Source of the DNA: Opitutales bacterium
GTDB taxonomy: Bacteria; Verrucomicrobiota; Verrucomicrobiia; Opitutales; UBA953
Assembly: GCA_009691685.1 (NCBI GenBank)
Contig: SIAU01000001.1
Location: 1 to 64,000 of the forward strand
Reading direction: 5' to 3'
Length of the DNA: 64,000 nt
In this document: positions 30,238 to 38,827 of the stretch, in pieces
Position numbering within the stretch: the stretch's first letter is position 1
Layout of the letters: each line of letters opens with the position of its first letter
Notes under the pieces: generated by a model
What the model saw: the letters and a program-made list of their open reading frames with translations, nothing else
Database searches by the model: none
Told to the model about the DNA's origin: nothing
Program-made: the position numbers and the translations under genes

Positions 30238-31490
30238 GCGAACTGCTTCAACGCGTCACCGCACTCGCTACCCTCGCGAAACAATCAGCCCGGGTGGTTG
30301 CTTTGTCGTCTACGGCCACTCGCACCGCTGCACTCATCGCTGCCGCCAAAGCAGTCAGATCCAACGCCGCGAAAATCCTTTCTGCTAATCAGCAAGACCT
30401 CGCCCAAGCGAAAGTGAAAGGACTGACCGAGGCGATGACTGATCGTCTGCGCCTAGATACGAGTCGGCTTGAAGATATCGCTGCGGCGTGCGAAGCGGTT
30501 GCAAAATTACCTGATCCTGTGGGCGAAGTCGTGGAGAGTTGGGACAGACCTAACGGATTAAAAATTGTTCGTCGCCGAGTTCCTCTGGGTCTCGTAGCTA
30601 TTATTTTTGAATCGCGGCCTAATGTGACGGTCGATGCTGCCGCCCTGTGTTTAAAATCAGGTAACGCCTGTATCTTACGTGGCGGTAGCGAAGCCGTGCA
30701 CACGAACATCGCCTTAGCAGAATCTTTTGCTGAAGGATTAAAAGCGGTCGGCCTACCTACCGCAGCGGTAACGCTCTTGCCTTTCACGGAGCGCGAAGCC
30801 GTACCGGCACTCGGTTCACTTCGTGGAATCGTCGACATCATTGTTCCTCGCGGTGGCCCTGGCTTAATCGAAGCCGTGGTTAATTCCGCCAAAGTACCGG
30901 TGATTAAACACGACGCTGGTATCTGCCACGTCTATGTTCACGCTAAGGCCGATTTAAAAATGGCCGAACGCATTATCATTAATGCCAAGTGTCAAAGACC
31001 GAGCGCCTGCAACGCCGCCGAAACAGTTTTAGTAGATAAAAGTATCGCCGCAGAATTTCTGCCTGCGCTCGGTGCCGCTTTGAGTGCTCATAAAACTGAA
31101 GTCAGAGGTTGTGAGCAGACCCAGAAATTTATTTCGGCGGCGAAACGAGCCACCGATCAAGATTACCGCACGGAGCACCTCGAACTTATTATAAATATCA
31201 AAGTGGTCGACGGCCTAGAGGCTGCGGTCAGCCATATCGAAACCTTGGGCTCTCATCACTCCGACGCTATTATTACGGCGGACGAGGCTGTAGCTCGCCA
31301 ATTTCTTGCCCAAATCGACAGTGCCTGTGTCTACTGGAACGCCAGCACGCGCTTTACGGATGGCGGAGAGTTCGGCTTTGGGGCCGAAGTAGGCATTAGT
31401 ACCGACCGCCTTCACGCCCGGGGACCTATGGGCTTACGCGAATTAACCACTTGGAAGTTCGAAGTTACTGGAACTGGTCAGATTAGATAA
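30234..31490 (+). CDS. proA: Gamma-glutamyl phosphate reductase; 4-nt overlap with proB
   Basis: VPLGLVAIIFESRPNVTVDAAALCLKSGNACILRGGSEA; NAKCQRPSACNAAETVLV. Confidence 0.97.
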   Translation: MSELLQRVTALATLAKQSARVVALSSTATRTAALIAAAKAVRSNAAKILSANQQDLAQAKVKGLTEAMTDRLRLDTSRLEDIAAACEAVAKLPDPVGEVVESWDRPNGLKIVRRRVPLGLVAIIFESRPNVTVDAAALCLKSGNACILRGGSEAVHTNIALAESFAEGLKAVGLPTAAVTLLPFTEREAVPALGSLRGIVDIIVPRGGPGLIEAVVNSAKVPVIKHDAGICHVYVHAKADLKMAERIIINAKCQRPSACNAAETVLVDKSIAAEFLPALGAALSAHKTEVRGCEQTQKFISAAKRATDQDYRTEHLELIINIKVVDGLEAAVSHIETLGSHHSDAIITADEAVARQFLAQIDSACVYWNASTRFTDGGEFGFGAEVGISTDRLHARGPMGLRELTTWKFEVTGTGQIR

Positions 31491-31559
31491 CCTTTTTAGC
31501 GGTTTTCCGTTTGACAGAGTGGGTCCTGGAAACCTTTCTTACCCTTCCTTTTGGCTACT

Positions 31560-31636
31560 GGGGTGGTAGCTCAGTTGGTTAGAGCGCCGCACTGTCACTG
31601 CGGAGGTCGCGGGTTCGAGTCCCGTCCATCCCGCCA
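31560..31636 (+). tRNA. tRNA-Asp (GTC)
   Basis: Acceptor GGGGTGG pairs CCATCCC with one G.U; anticodon loop CTGTCAC; T-loop TTCGAGT; encoded CCA. Confidence 0.95.
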
Positions 31637-31758
31637 GCCAAAAGGGCGACTTTCCTAGACCTTCCAAAGCGTCTAAGGGGTCACCCGTGCTAAGTCTCTC
31701 ACTGTGTATCCTTTTTTCTTTCCCCTCTCGCAGATGATGACAGAAATTAAGGTATCCT

Positions 31759-32961
31759 ATGAGCAAAAAAGTTCTGATTATTGGAGCGGGTGGCGTTGGT
31801 AACGTCGTCGCCCATAAATGTGCGATGCATCCCGAAGCGTTTTCGGAAATCATGCTGGCCTCGCGTAATGAAAATAAATGCAAAGCCATTGCAGCCGATG
31901 TGAAAGCCTCCACGGGTCGCACAATAAAAACGGCCGCCATCGATGCCGACAACGTGCAAGCCACTGTCGCCCTGATTAAATCTTTCGGTGCCGAGTTGCT
32001 CATCAACGTTGCCCTACCCTATCAAGATCTTCCGTTGATGGACGCCTGCTTACATGCTGGCATTCACTACGTCGACACTGCAAACTACGAGCCCCCTCAC
32101 TTAGCGAAGTTTGAATATTCCTGGCAGTGGAATTATCGCGAGCGTTTTGAAAAAGCAGGTTTGATGGCATTACTCGGTTCGGGCTTCGACCCAGGTGTGA
32201 CCAATGTATTCTGCGCTTACGCCCAGAAGCACCTGTTCGATACCATTGATACTATTGATATCATGGATGCGAATGCCGGTGATCACGGTTACGCCTTCGC
32301 TACTAATTTTAATCCCGAAATTAATATCCGCGAAATCACCCAGCGTGGACGCTACTGGGAAAACGGTGAATGGATAGAAACCGAACCCCTCGACCCCAAA
32401 CTACGCGTGGATTACAACTATCCCGTACTCGGACCTAAACCCAGCTACCTCCTCTTCCACGAGGAATTAGAATCCTTAGCCAAGAACATCAAAGGCCTGA
32501 AGCGTATTCGTTTCTTCATGACCTTCTCGGACAACTACCTCAACCACCTCAAAGTTTTAGAAAATGTCGGGATGACTCGGATCGACCCCATTGAATTCCA
32601 AGGTCACTCGATTGTTCCGATTCAATTCCTTAAAGCCTTATTGCCCGACCCTGCTTCACTCGGTCCACGCACCAAGGGTAAGACCTGTATCGGTTGCGAA
32701 ATTACGGGCACCAAAAACGGCAAGCCCCGCAAAGTATTTATCTACAACGTTTGCGACCACCAAGAGTGCTACGCCGAAGTTAAGTCCCAAGCGATTAGCT
32801 ATACCACGGGCGTTCCTGCAGCCATTGGCGGCGCGATGGTTGCCACAGGTAAATGGCTCAAACCAGGCGTTTGGAATATGGAAGAGTGCGACCCCGATCC
32901 ATTCATGGAAGAATTAAATAAACGCGGCCTCCCTTGGCAGATTCAAGAACTGCCCGTTTAA
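31759..32961 (+). CDS. Carboxynorspermidine dehydrogenase (saccharopine dehydrogenase family)
   Basis: MSKKVLIIGAGGVGNVVAHKCAMHPEAFSEIMLASR; GLMALLGSGFDPGVTNVFCAYA; adjacent to nspC. Confidence 0.92.
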   Translation: MSKKVLIIGAGGVGNVVAHKCAMHPEAFSEIMLASRNENKCKAIAADVKASTGRTIKTAAIDADNVQATVALIKSFGAELLINVALPYQDLPLMDACLHAGIHYVDTANYEPPHLAKFEYSWQWNYRERFEKAGLMALLGSGFDPGVTNVFCAYAQKHLFDTIDTIDIMDANAGDHGYAFATNFNPEINIREITQRGRYWENGEWIETEPLDPKLRVDYNYPVLGPKPSYLLFHEELESLAKNIKGLKRIRFFMTFSDNYLNHLKVLENVGMTRIDPIEFQGHSIVPIQFLKALLPDPASLGPRTKGKTCIGCEITGTKNGKPRKVFIYNVCDHQECYAEVKSQAISYTTGVPAAIGGAMVATGKWLKPGVWNMEECDPDPFMEELNKRGLPWQIQELPV

Positions 32962-32979
32962 TTAAAATCTTCATAACCT

Positions 32980-33009
32980 AAAAAAGCCCGCAGCAATGCG
33001 GGCTTTTTA
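32980..33009 (+). terminator. Terminator-like hairpin between the dehydrogenase and nspC
   Basis: aaaaaaGCCCGCagcaatGCGGGCttttta. Confidence 0.85.
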
Positions 33010-33039
33010 TTTGCGACTTAAGAAATCTCCCCTCACTTA

Positions 33040-34221
33040 TTGGCTGTGTCCGATCCCCTTTCAGAAGCCTTTAAGAAAATCGACCTCTCGCAGGTGCCCA
33101 GCCCCTGTCACGTCCTCCACCGCGGCTTACTGGAAAATAATTTAAAGATTCTTCGCGGAGTGATGGACCGTTCGGGCGCTAAAATTATTTTAGCACTCAA
33201 AGGTTTTGCCCAATTCAGCGAAGCCAAACTCATTCGCCAATACCTCGCTGGCACCACCGCGAGTGGAATTAACGAAGCGCTCTTAGGTCGAGAAGAATTC
33301 GACGGTGAAGTGCATGCCTATTCACCAGCCTTCAAGGATGATGAGTTTGTCCATCTCCTCAGGGTCGCTGACCATATTTCCTTTAATTCTATCAATCAGT
33401 GGAAGCGCCATCAGGCTGTAGCTAAATCAGCAACCCGCAAAGTGTCGTTTGGTCTGAGAGTTAATCCCGAGCATGCTGAAGTTGAGGTCGATATTTATAA
33501 TCCCTGTGCCTCTGGCTCACGTCTCGGCGCACTCCGCTCCGAGATTAAATCAGCGAGTGATTTAGAAGGCTTGGAAGGCCTTCACTTTCATACCATGTGT
33601 CAGCAAGGGGCTGATGTCTTAGAACGCACTGTGGCAGCCTTTGAGAAAAGATTCGGAGAGTTTATTCCTAAGATGAAATGGGTGAACTTCGGGGGTGGAC
33701 ATCACATCACGCGTCCGGGTTACGACATCGAACTACTCGTTAAAATTATCAAAGACTTTAAAGCTAAATGGGGACAACATATTCAAGTCTATCTCGAACC
33801 CGGTGAAGCGGTCGGTATTGGCACCGGTGTTCTCGTTGGAACCGTCTTAGACTTAGTTCATAATGGCGTCGATATCGCCATTATCGATGTGTCGGCGACC
33901 AACCATATGCCTGACACTCTAGAGATGCCCTACCGGGCTGATATCCTTGGGGCTGATATGCCAGGCGCACTACCTCATACTTACCGCCTCGGGAGCGTTA
34001 CCTGCTTAGCCGGTGATGTGATTGGCGACTACTCTTTTGCAGAGCCCTTAAAGATCGGACAGCGCATCCTATTTATGGACATGTCGCATTATACTTTTGT
34101 TAAGAATACGACCTTTAACGGCATCCCACTGCCAGCGATTGCCACTTATGATCCACAAGCAGGCAAGGTACAGGTGGTGAGAAAGTTCAGTTACGCAGAT
34201 TATAAAAATCGCCTGTCGTAA
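33040..34221 (+). CDS. nspC: Carboxynorspermidine decarboxylase
   Basis: SPCHVLHRGLLENNLKIL; ALKGFAQFSEAKLIRQYLAGTTASGINEALLG; FHTMCQQGADVLERTV; GSVTCLAGDVIGDYSF. Confidence 0.94.
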   Translation: MAVSDPLSEAFKKIDLSQVPSPCHVLHRGLLENNLKILRGVMDRSGAKIILALKGFAQFSEAKLIRQYLAGTTASGINEALLGREEFDGEVHAYSPAFKDDEFVHLLRVADHISFNSINQWKRHQAVAKSATRKVSFGLRVNPEHAEVEVDIYNPCASGSRLGALRSEIKSASDLEGLEGLHFHTMCQQGADVLERTVAAFEKRFGEFIPKMKWVNFGGGHHITRPGYDIELLVKIIKDFKAKWGQHIQVYLEPGEAVGIGTGVLVGTVLDLVHNGVDIAIIDVSATNHMPDTLEMPYRADILGADMPGALPHTYRLGSVTCLAGDVIGDYSFAEPLKIGQRILFMDMSHYTFVKNTTFNGIPLPAIATYDPQAGKVQVVRKFSYADYKNRLS

Positions 34222-34278
34222 GTAGTGTTAATGAGTGCGGCCTAGTTGGCCGACGCGTCATTAATTTATGAAATAAAA

Positions 34279-34301
34279 AGGGCCGACTTTCGTCGGCCCT
34301 C
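34279..34301. terminator. Hairpin between convergent nspC and porin gene
   Basis: aaGGGCCGACtttcGTCGGCCCt. Confidence 0.8.
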
Positions 34302-34327
34302 GGTTGCTATGAAACTAAATCTAAACT

Positions 34328-35650
34328 TTAGAAGAGAACTTGCGCTTGGAGGCGGAAGATATCGGCATCAGCTTTACCTGTACCAACGATACCACCAGGG
34401 GCCGAAGTTCCAGTTGCACTAGAAGTAGATCCGAGACGCTCAGATGCTTTGGCATTCTCATAGCCAAGCATGATCTTTGCATTGTGATCTACGAAGTAGT
34501 AGTTCACGCCGACATAGATACTATCGAATTTGTTATAATACACTGATGAACTGAACGCAGCAGCATCGCGGTAGAGACCACTGAAGTTTGAACCCTGTCC
34601 GTCGGTATCGAGCTTGGAGTAACGGATTACGCCTTCGACTTGATCCGTGAACTTATAAGCGGCGAGAGCCGTGAAGCCTTCAGGCTTACGCTCGATAGTA
34701 GTAGCAGTTGCACCGCGAGCCTCATTAGTAGTGGAGATCATTTCCGCTTGGACAACGAGGTTACCATACTGGGATTTGATGTAAGGGTTGATACCAAACA
34801 TTTTGGCATCGTTTCCTGCTATGCCACCACCAGAAGCTGTTCCGGTAGCGTCGCGTGTATCGCGAACCGAACCCCAATTAAGACCAACGGAGTGCTTATT
34901 GGTATCGCTGATTTTATTAGTGTAGATTAAATTAGCCCAGGTTCCGATGTCATTGTTTCCGGTTGAGCTTGCTTGACCTTGGAGGGCATTGGCAACTGAG
35001 ACACCGTATTCAATTGTCTGTGCGGCATCAACGGCGTACTTATTGGAGTAATGGAGACCGGTGTGACGGGCACCAAAACCGAGACGGTGGGAGGAACCTT
35101 GCGATTCATTCCAGAAGCGATTCGATGCCGAACGCTCAACAGTGAGCAACTTGGATGAAGATGTGTTCTCTTCGAGACCCCACTGAACTTTTTGGTAACC
35201 TAAAACGAAGCTACCGTAAGTGGTTTCAGCAGTAAAGATCGCCTTGTCCAAAGTGTTATCAGCGAAATTGTTGACGATTTCAGCAGAGATGCCTTCGCCC
35301 ATATCGGCCTTAAAGCCGAGGTAAAGACGACGCATAAAAGCGGTGCTTACATCAGTAACTTTACTATTTGCACCTGTGCTGGTAGTGACGTCGCCACCAA
35401 TGGACTCATACTGAGTCTGTACGCGACCCGAGAAGGTTAAGCGCTTGGTAGCGTCTTCCTTAACGAAGATTTTGTTAAGACCGGCAGCAGCACGAGACTC
35501 TGAAGCACTTTGCAATGCGACAGCGCGTTCTTCAGCGGTAATAATGCCCTTCTTCACGAGAAGATCGAGCGTGGATTTATCTTGCGCAAACGAAGATGCG
35601 GCAGTGAGTGCTGCAGCTGCGATGAGCATGGATTTGATGGTGGTATTCAT
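34328..35650 (-). CDS. Outer-membrane porin, Porin_O_P (OprO/OprP)-like; start reassigned to 35650
   Basis: Signal peptide MNTTIKSMLIAAAALTAASSFAQ; FSGRVQTQYES, RRLYLGFKADMGEGISAEIVNNFADN, YVGVNYYFVDHNAKIMLGYE; terminal LQAQVLF. Confidence 0.85.
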   Translation of the reverse strand: MNTTIKSMLIAAAALTAASSFAQDKSTLDLLVKKGIITAEERAVALQSASESRAAAGLNKIFVKEDATKRLTFSGRVQTQYESIGGDVTTSTGANSKVTDVSTAFMRRLYLGFKADMGEGISAEIVNNFADNTLDKAIFTAETTYGSFVLGYQKVQWGLEENTSSSKLLTVERSASNRFWNESQGSSHRLGFGARHTGLHYSNKYAVDAAQTIEYGVSVANALQGQASSTGNNDIGTWANLIYTNKISDTNKHSVGLNWGSVRDTRDATGTASGGGIAGNDAKMFGINPYIKSQYGNLVVQAEMISTTNEARGATATTIERKPEGFTALAAYKFTDQVEGVIRYSKLDTDGQGSNFSGLYRDAAAFSSSVYYNKFDSIYVGVNYYFVDHNAKIMLGYENAKASERLGSTSSATGTSAPGGIVGTGKADADIFRLQAQVLF

Positions 35651-35703
35651 AGGATAGTATGTGTGAAAGCACCCACACCTTACCATTTTCACATTTCAAA
35701 CCT

Positions 35704-35732
35704 ATGACTATAGTGTGACAAATAGGTGACTA
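35704..35732 (-). promoter_or_regulatory. Three Pho-box-like half-sites at 11-bp spacing upstream of the porin
   Basis: Minus strand TAGTCAC-CTAT-TTGTCAC-ACTA-TAGTCAT; TGAC on plus strand at 35705, 35716, 35727. Confidence 0.6.
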
Positions 35733-35786
35733 TGGGACTGGGTCTACTTAACTTTTTCCTGTAAATATTTGTTAAAATTACTGAAA

Positions 35787-36662
35787 TCAGCCCATTAAAT
35801 CAATGATTTCAGTTAAGCCCTCTAAGATAGAAGAGAACCGGGGCCTCCAATTAAGTTCATGTAAGGCCCTACTGTTTTCAATAAATCGACTGGGCTGCGT
35901 TCGACCACCCCGTTGCATCCGAGGTCCAGCCGGCGCATTAATATCAAAAACCGGTTCACCCTTACCAAGTTTTTTGGCAGTCCACTGAATGAGTTCATCT
36001 TTTCGTATAGGATGACCATCGGTGATATTATAAATGCGCGGACCCGTTGGACCACCCAAGCAAGCTGCTAGAATCGCACTCGCTGCGTCATCGCGATGCA
36101 GGTAATTAATTAAGTGATCCGTGCGTCCACCAAAAACGAGTTCACCACGCATGAGTTGATTAAGTAGGTGGTGACGGCCTGGACCATAAAGCCCGCCGAG
36201 TCGCAGCACCCGAGTATTTTGAATCTTGGAATTTAATACGGATTTTTCTCCAGCCAAAATAATATCCGCAATCGTTTCGCCGCCCGCCATACTTTCCTCC
36301 GTGACGCGTCCCCCATCGTCCTGACGATACACACCGGTTGAACTAGTAAAAATAAAGCAGCTCACCTTGGATTGCTCAGCCCAACGAATCGCATTCTTAA
36401 CCCCTAAATCATAGGCTAAAGTATACGCGTCGGGACCACCTCCACCCGTACTCGCCGCATAAACCACCGCATCAAAATCATTGGGCAGTCCCGACCAATC
36501 AGAACTAGAAATATCAAAAGCCAAACTCGATATGCCTACGGACTCTAATTGTTGTTTTGATTTATCGGATCGAACCACGCCGACAACCTCATGGCCTTGA
36601 GATTTTGCTAAGTGAGCCAAAGCTGTCCCGATATAACCGCATCCCAAAATAATTATTTTCAT
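35787..36662 (-). CDS. NAD-dependent epimerase/dehydratase (extended SDR family)
   Basis: MKIIILGCGYIGTALAHLAKSQGHEVVGVVRS; 4-nt overlap with lpxB. Confidence 0.85.
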   Translation of the reverse strand: MKIIILGCGYIGTALAHLAKSQGHEVVGVVRSDKSKQQLESVGISSLAFDISSSDWSGLPNDFDAVVYAASTGGGGPDAYTLAYDLGVKNAIRWAEQSKVSCFIFTSSTGVYRQDDGGRVTEESMAGGETIADIILAGEKSVLNSKIQNTRVLRLGGLYGPGRHHLLNQLMRGELVFGGRTDHLINYLHRDDAASAILAACLGGPTGPRIYNITDGHPIRKDELIQWTAKKLGKGEPVFDINAPAGPRMQRGGRTQPSRFIENSRALHELNWRPRFSSILEGLTEIIDLMG

Positions 36663-37855
36663 GAGAGCTTAGGAGTTATAAAACCAGAAATCCATTCAAC
36701 AGGCGTGGATCCAGCCCGAGCGGAGAGAAGGGTGAAAAGTTCTTGGGCGTCGGACTGCGCCAATTGACGGACCGAAGAATCTTCGACACAGACCTTCAAT
36801 CTTTCAGCAAGCGACTCGGGTTCACATTCCGTCTGCAAATACTCGGGCCAGGCTTGACGCTTTAATAAAATATTCGCGATGCCCAGGTTATCAATTCTCC
36901 CAGCGATTAATCGACGTCCCACCCACCAAGTGAGCGGGTTAGCCCGATAAACCACCGCCCCAGGAATACCCGCTAATGCTACGGTTAATGACATCGTTCC
37001 AGAACTGACGAGTGCTGCACTCGCGGAGATATTTGTTTCACCGACAGGAAGTAAATCAATCCCCTTCGCCTGATTTCCATATTCCGCACAGAGTCGATAG
37101 AGTTCCGCATGCACTGCACCGCCGGTGTGTAAAACCACCGCTCTTTTCTTGGGATAGTTTTCCCTGAACAGCGCGAAAGCTTCAATCAACGCGGGAAATA
37201 TTTTCTTAACCGGCTTGGGGCGACTTCCAGGTAAAAGTAAAATGGGACCATCAGGGTCGTAAGATAAATTAGAATGATGAGCAGGCTCAGCAAAAGGATG
37301 TCCCACAAAGCGAGCATCTAATTTCGTATCCTTATAAACAGCGGGCTCAAAAGGAAAAATCGTTCCGAGCGCATCGAGGTCACGCGCCATCGAAAATCGA
37401 CGATTAGGTTTCCAGGCCCATAATTGGGGGCTTACGTACTGAATCACTTGGGTCTTACCTCCGCCCTTCACCGAAATCCCGGCCTCGCGTAATTCATTCG
37501 CAAATCTTAAATTCAGTCCAGGGTAGTCGACTAAAATGACCAAACCTGGCTTCCATACTTTCGTCCAATCTACCATCCGCGAAAAAAGTTTTTTGTAAAA
37601 AGGGTACGCCGCTAAAACTTCGACAATCCCTACGGCAGAAAATCCCGTCATATCAAAAAGTAATTGTGCGCCAGCCTCACGGAGACTTGGTCCACCAAAC
37701 GCCGCGATTTTTAACTGAGGATTTTTCGTTAAAAGCTCCTTCACGATTTTCGCAGCGTGCTGATCGCCGGAATGCTCTCCAGCCAAAATCAATACATCAA
37801 CCCCACCCGCTCGTGGACGCTCAAATTTTACTGGGATGGAGGGAAAATGACTCAT
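36659..37855 (-). CDS. lpxB: Lipid-A-disaccharide synthase
   Basis: VLILAGEHSGDQHAAKIVKEL, YVSPQLWAWKPNRR, LLLPGSRPKPVKKIFPALIEAF. Confidence 0.95.
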   Translation of the reverse strand: MSHFPSIPVKFERPRAGGVDVLILAGEHSGDQHAAKIVKELLTKNPQLKIAAFGGPSLREAGAQLLFDMTGFSAVGIVEVLAAYPFYKKLFSRMVDWTKVWKPGLVILVDYPGLNLRFANELREAGISVKGGGKTQVIQYVSPQLWAWKPNRRFSMARDLDALGTIFPFEPAVYKDTKLDARFVGHPFAEPAHHSNLSYDPDGPILLLPGSRPKPVKKIFPALIEAFALFRENYPKKRAVVLHTGGAVHAELYRLCAEYGNQAKGIDLLPVGETNISASAALVSSGTMSLTVALAGIPGAVVYRANPLTWWVGRRLIAGRIDNLGIANILLKRQAWPEYLQTECEPESLAERLKVCVEDSSVRQLAQSDAQELFTLLSARAGSTPVEWISGFITPKLS

Positions 37856-38796
37856 GCCCGCTGCATTCCCGCCCGAATCTGTTCCGTGATTTTAATCGCT
37901 ACATCTAAAGCATTACGTCCCAGCTCTCCGGAAACTTTCGGACTTTTTCTTTCGCGAACACAGCTCACGAATGAGTTTAATTCCACCGCGAGAGGCTCGG
38001 CCTTCTCAATCGGAATCTCTTCTTTAATGACTCCACCCGGCACGGTGGGATCAATGCGCACGGTGTGTCCCTTCTGCTCCATAAAATCAATCGAGAGATA
38101 ACTGCCATTTTGGAACACCCGAATCTCACGATTCTTCTTCAGCGAAACCCGACTGGCATTTAAATTAGCCACACAGCCGTTCTTGAAAAGTATTCGCGCG
38201 TTAGCGATGTCTTCGGTTTTGGTGACGACGGAGACGCCGACCGCATCAATCCGCTCCACCGGCGAATTGGCTAATTGTAAAACGATTCCAATATCGTGAA
38301 TCATTAAATCTAGCACTACACCTACTTCAGTACCACGTGGGGTGAATGGGGCTAATCGTTCGGCGGTGATGTAGCGTGGATTGGTAGCGGTTTTTTCCAA
38401 AGAGGACATCACGGGATTATAATGCTCAATATGACCCACTTGCACAATACGTTGAGACTCATGAGCCGCATTCAAAATCTGCGAAGCTTCTTCCAGGGTT
38501 ACACAGAGAGGCTTCTCAATGAGAAGGTGACATCCTTTTTTCAGGAGTGGAATAGCAACCTCGGCGTGTAAATTGGTCGGGACGACAACACTCACCGCAT
38601 CACACGCGGCCGCCATTTCATCTAACGATAAAAATCTTTTGCACTTGTGCTTGGCACAAATTTCTTGGGCCCGCTCATCGTTAGGCTCATAAATACCAGC
38701 GAGCTCCGCATCCGGTAAGGTGGAGTAAATACGGGCATGATGTTGACCGAGTGAACCGGTCCCCACTACCCCACAACGAATTCGCGCAGCAGCCAT
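37852..38796 (-). CDS. Gfo/Idh/MocA-family oxidoreductase, GnnA-like
   Basis: CGVVGTGSLGQHHARIYSTLP, IEKPLCVTLEEA, QVGHIEHYNPV, VVLDLMIHDIGIVLQLANSPVERIDAVGV; 4-nt overlap with lpxB. Confidence 0.88.
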   Translation of the reverse strand: MAAARIRCGVVGTGSLGQHHARIYSTLPDAELAGIYEPNDERAQEICAKHKCKRFLSLDEMAAACDAVSVVVPTNLHAEVAIPLLKKGCHLLIEKPLCVTLEEASQILNAAHESQRIVQVGHIEHYNPVMSSLEKTATNPRYITAERLAPFTPRGTEVGVVLDLMIHDIGIVLQLANSPVERIDAVGVSVVTKTEDIANARILFKNGCVANLNASRVSLKKNREIRVFQNGSYLSIDFMEQKGHTVRIDPTVPGGVIKEEIPIEKAEPLAVELNSFVSCVRERKSPKVSGELGRNALDVAIKITEQIRAGMQRA

Positions 38797-38827
38797 AAGG
38801 CGAAGATTTACGGACTACGGCCAACCT

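Noticed and set aside
31539-32006. 155-aa minus ORF containing GWTGLEPATSAVTVRRSNQLSYHP
   Set aside because: Antisense translation of tRNA-Asp plus antisense of the carboxynorspermidine dehydrogenase gene.
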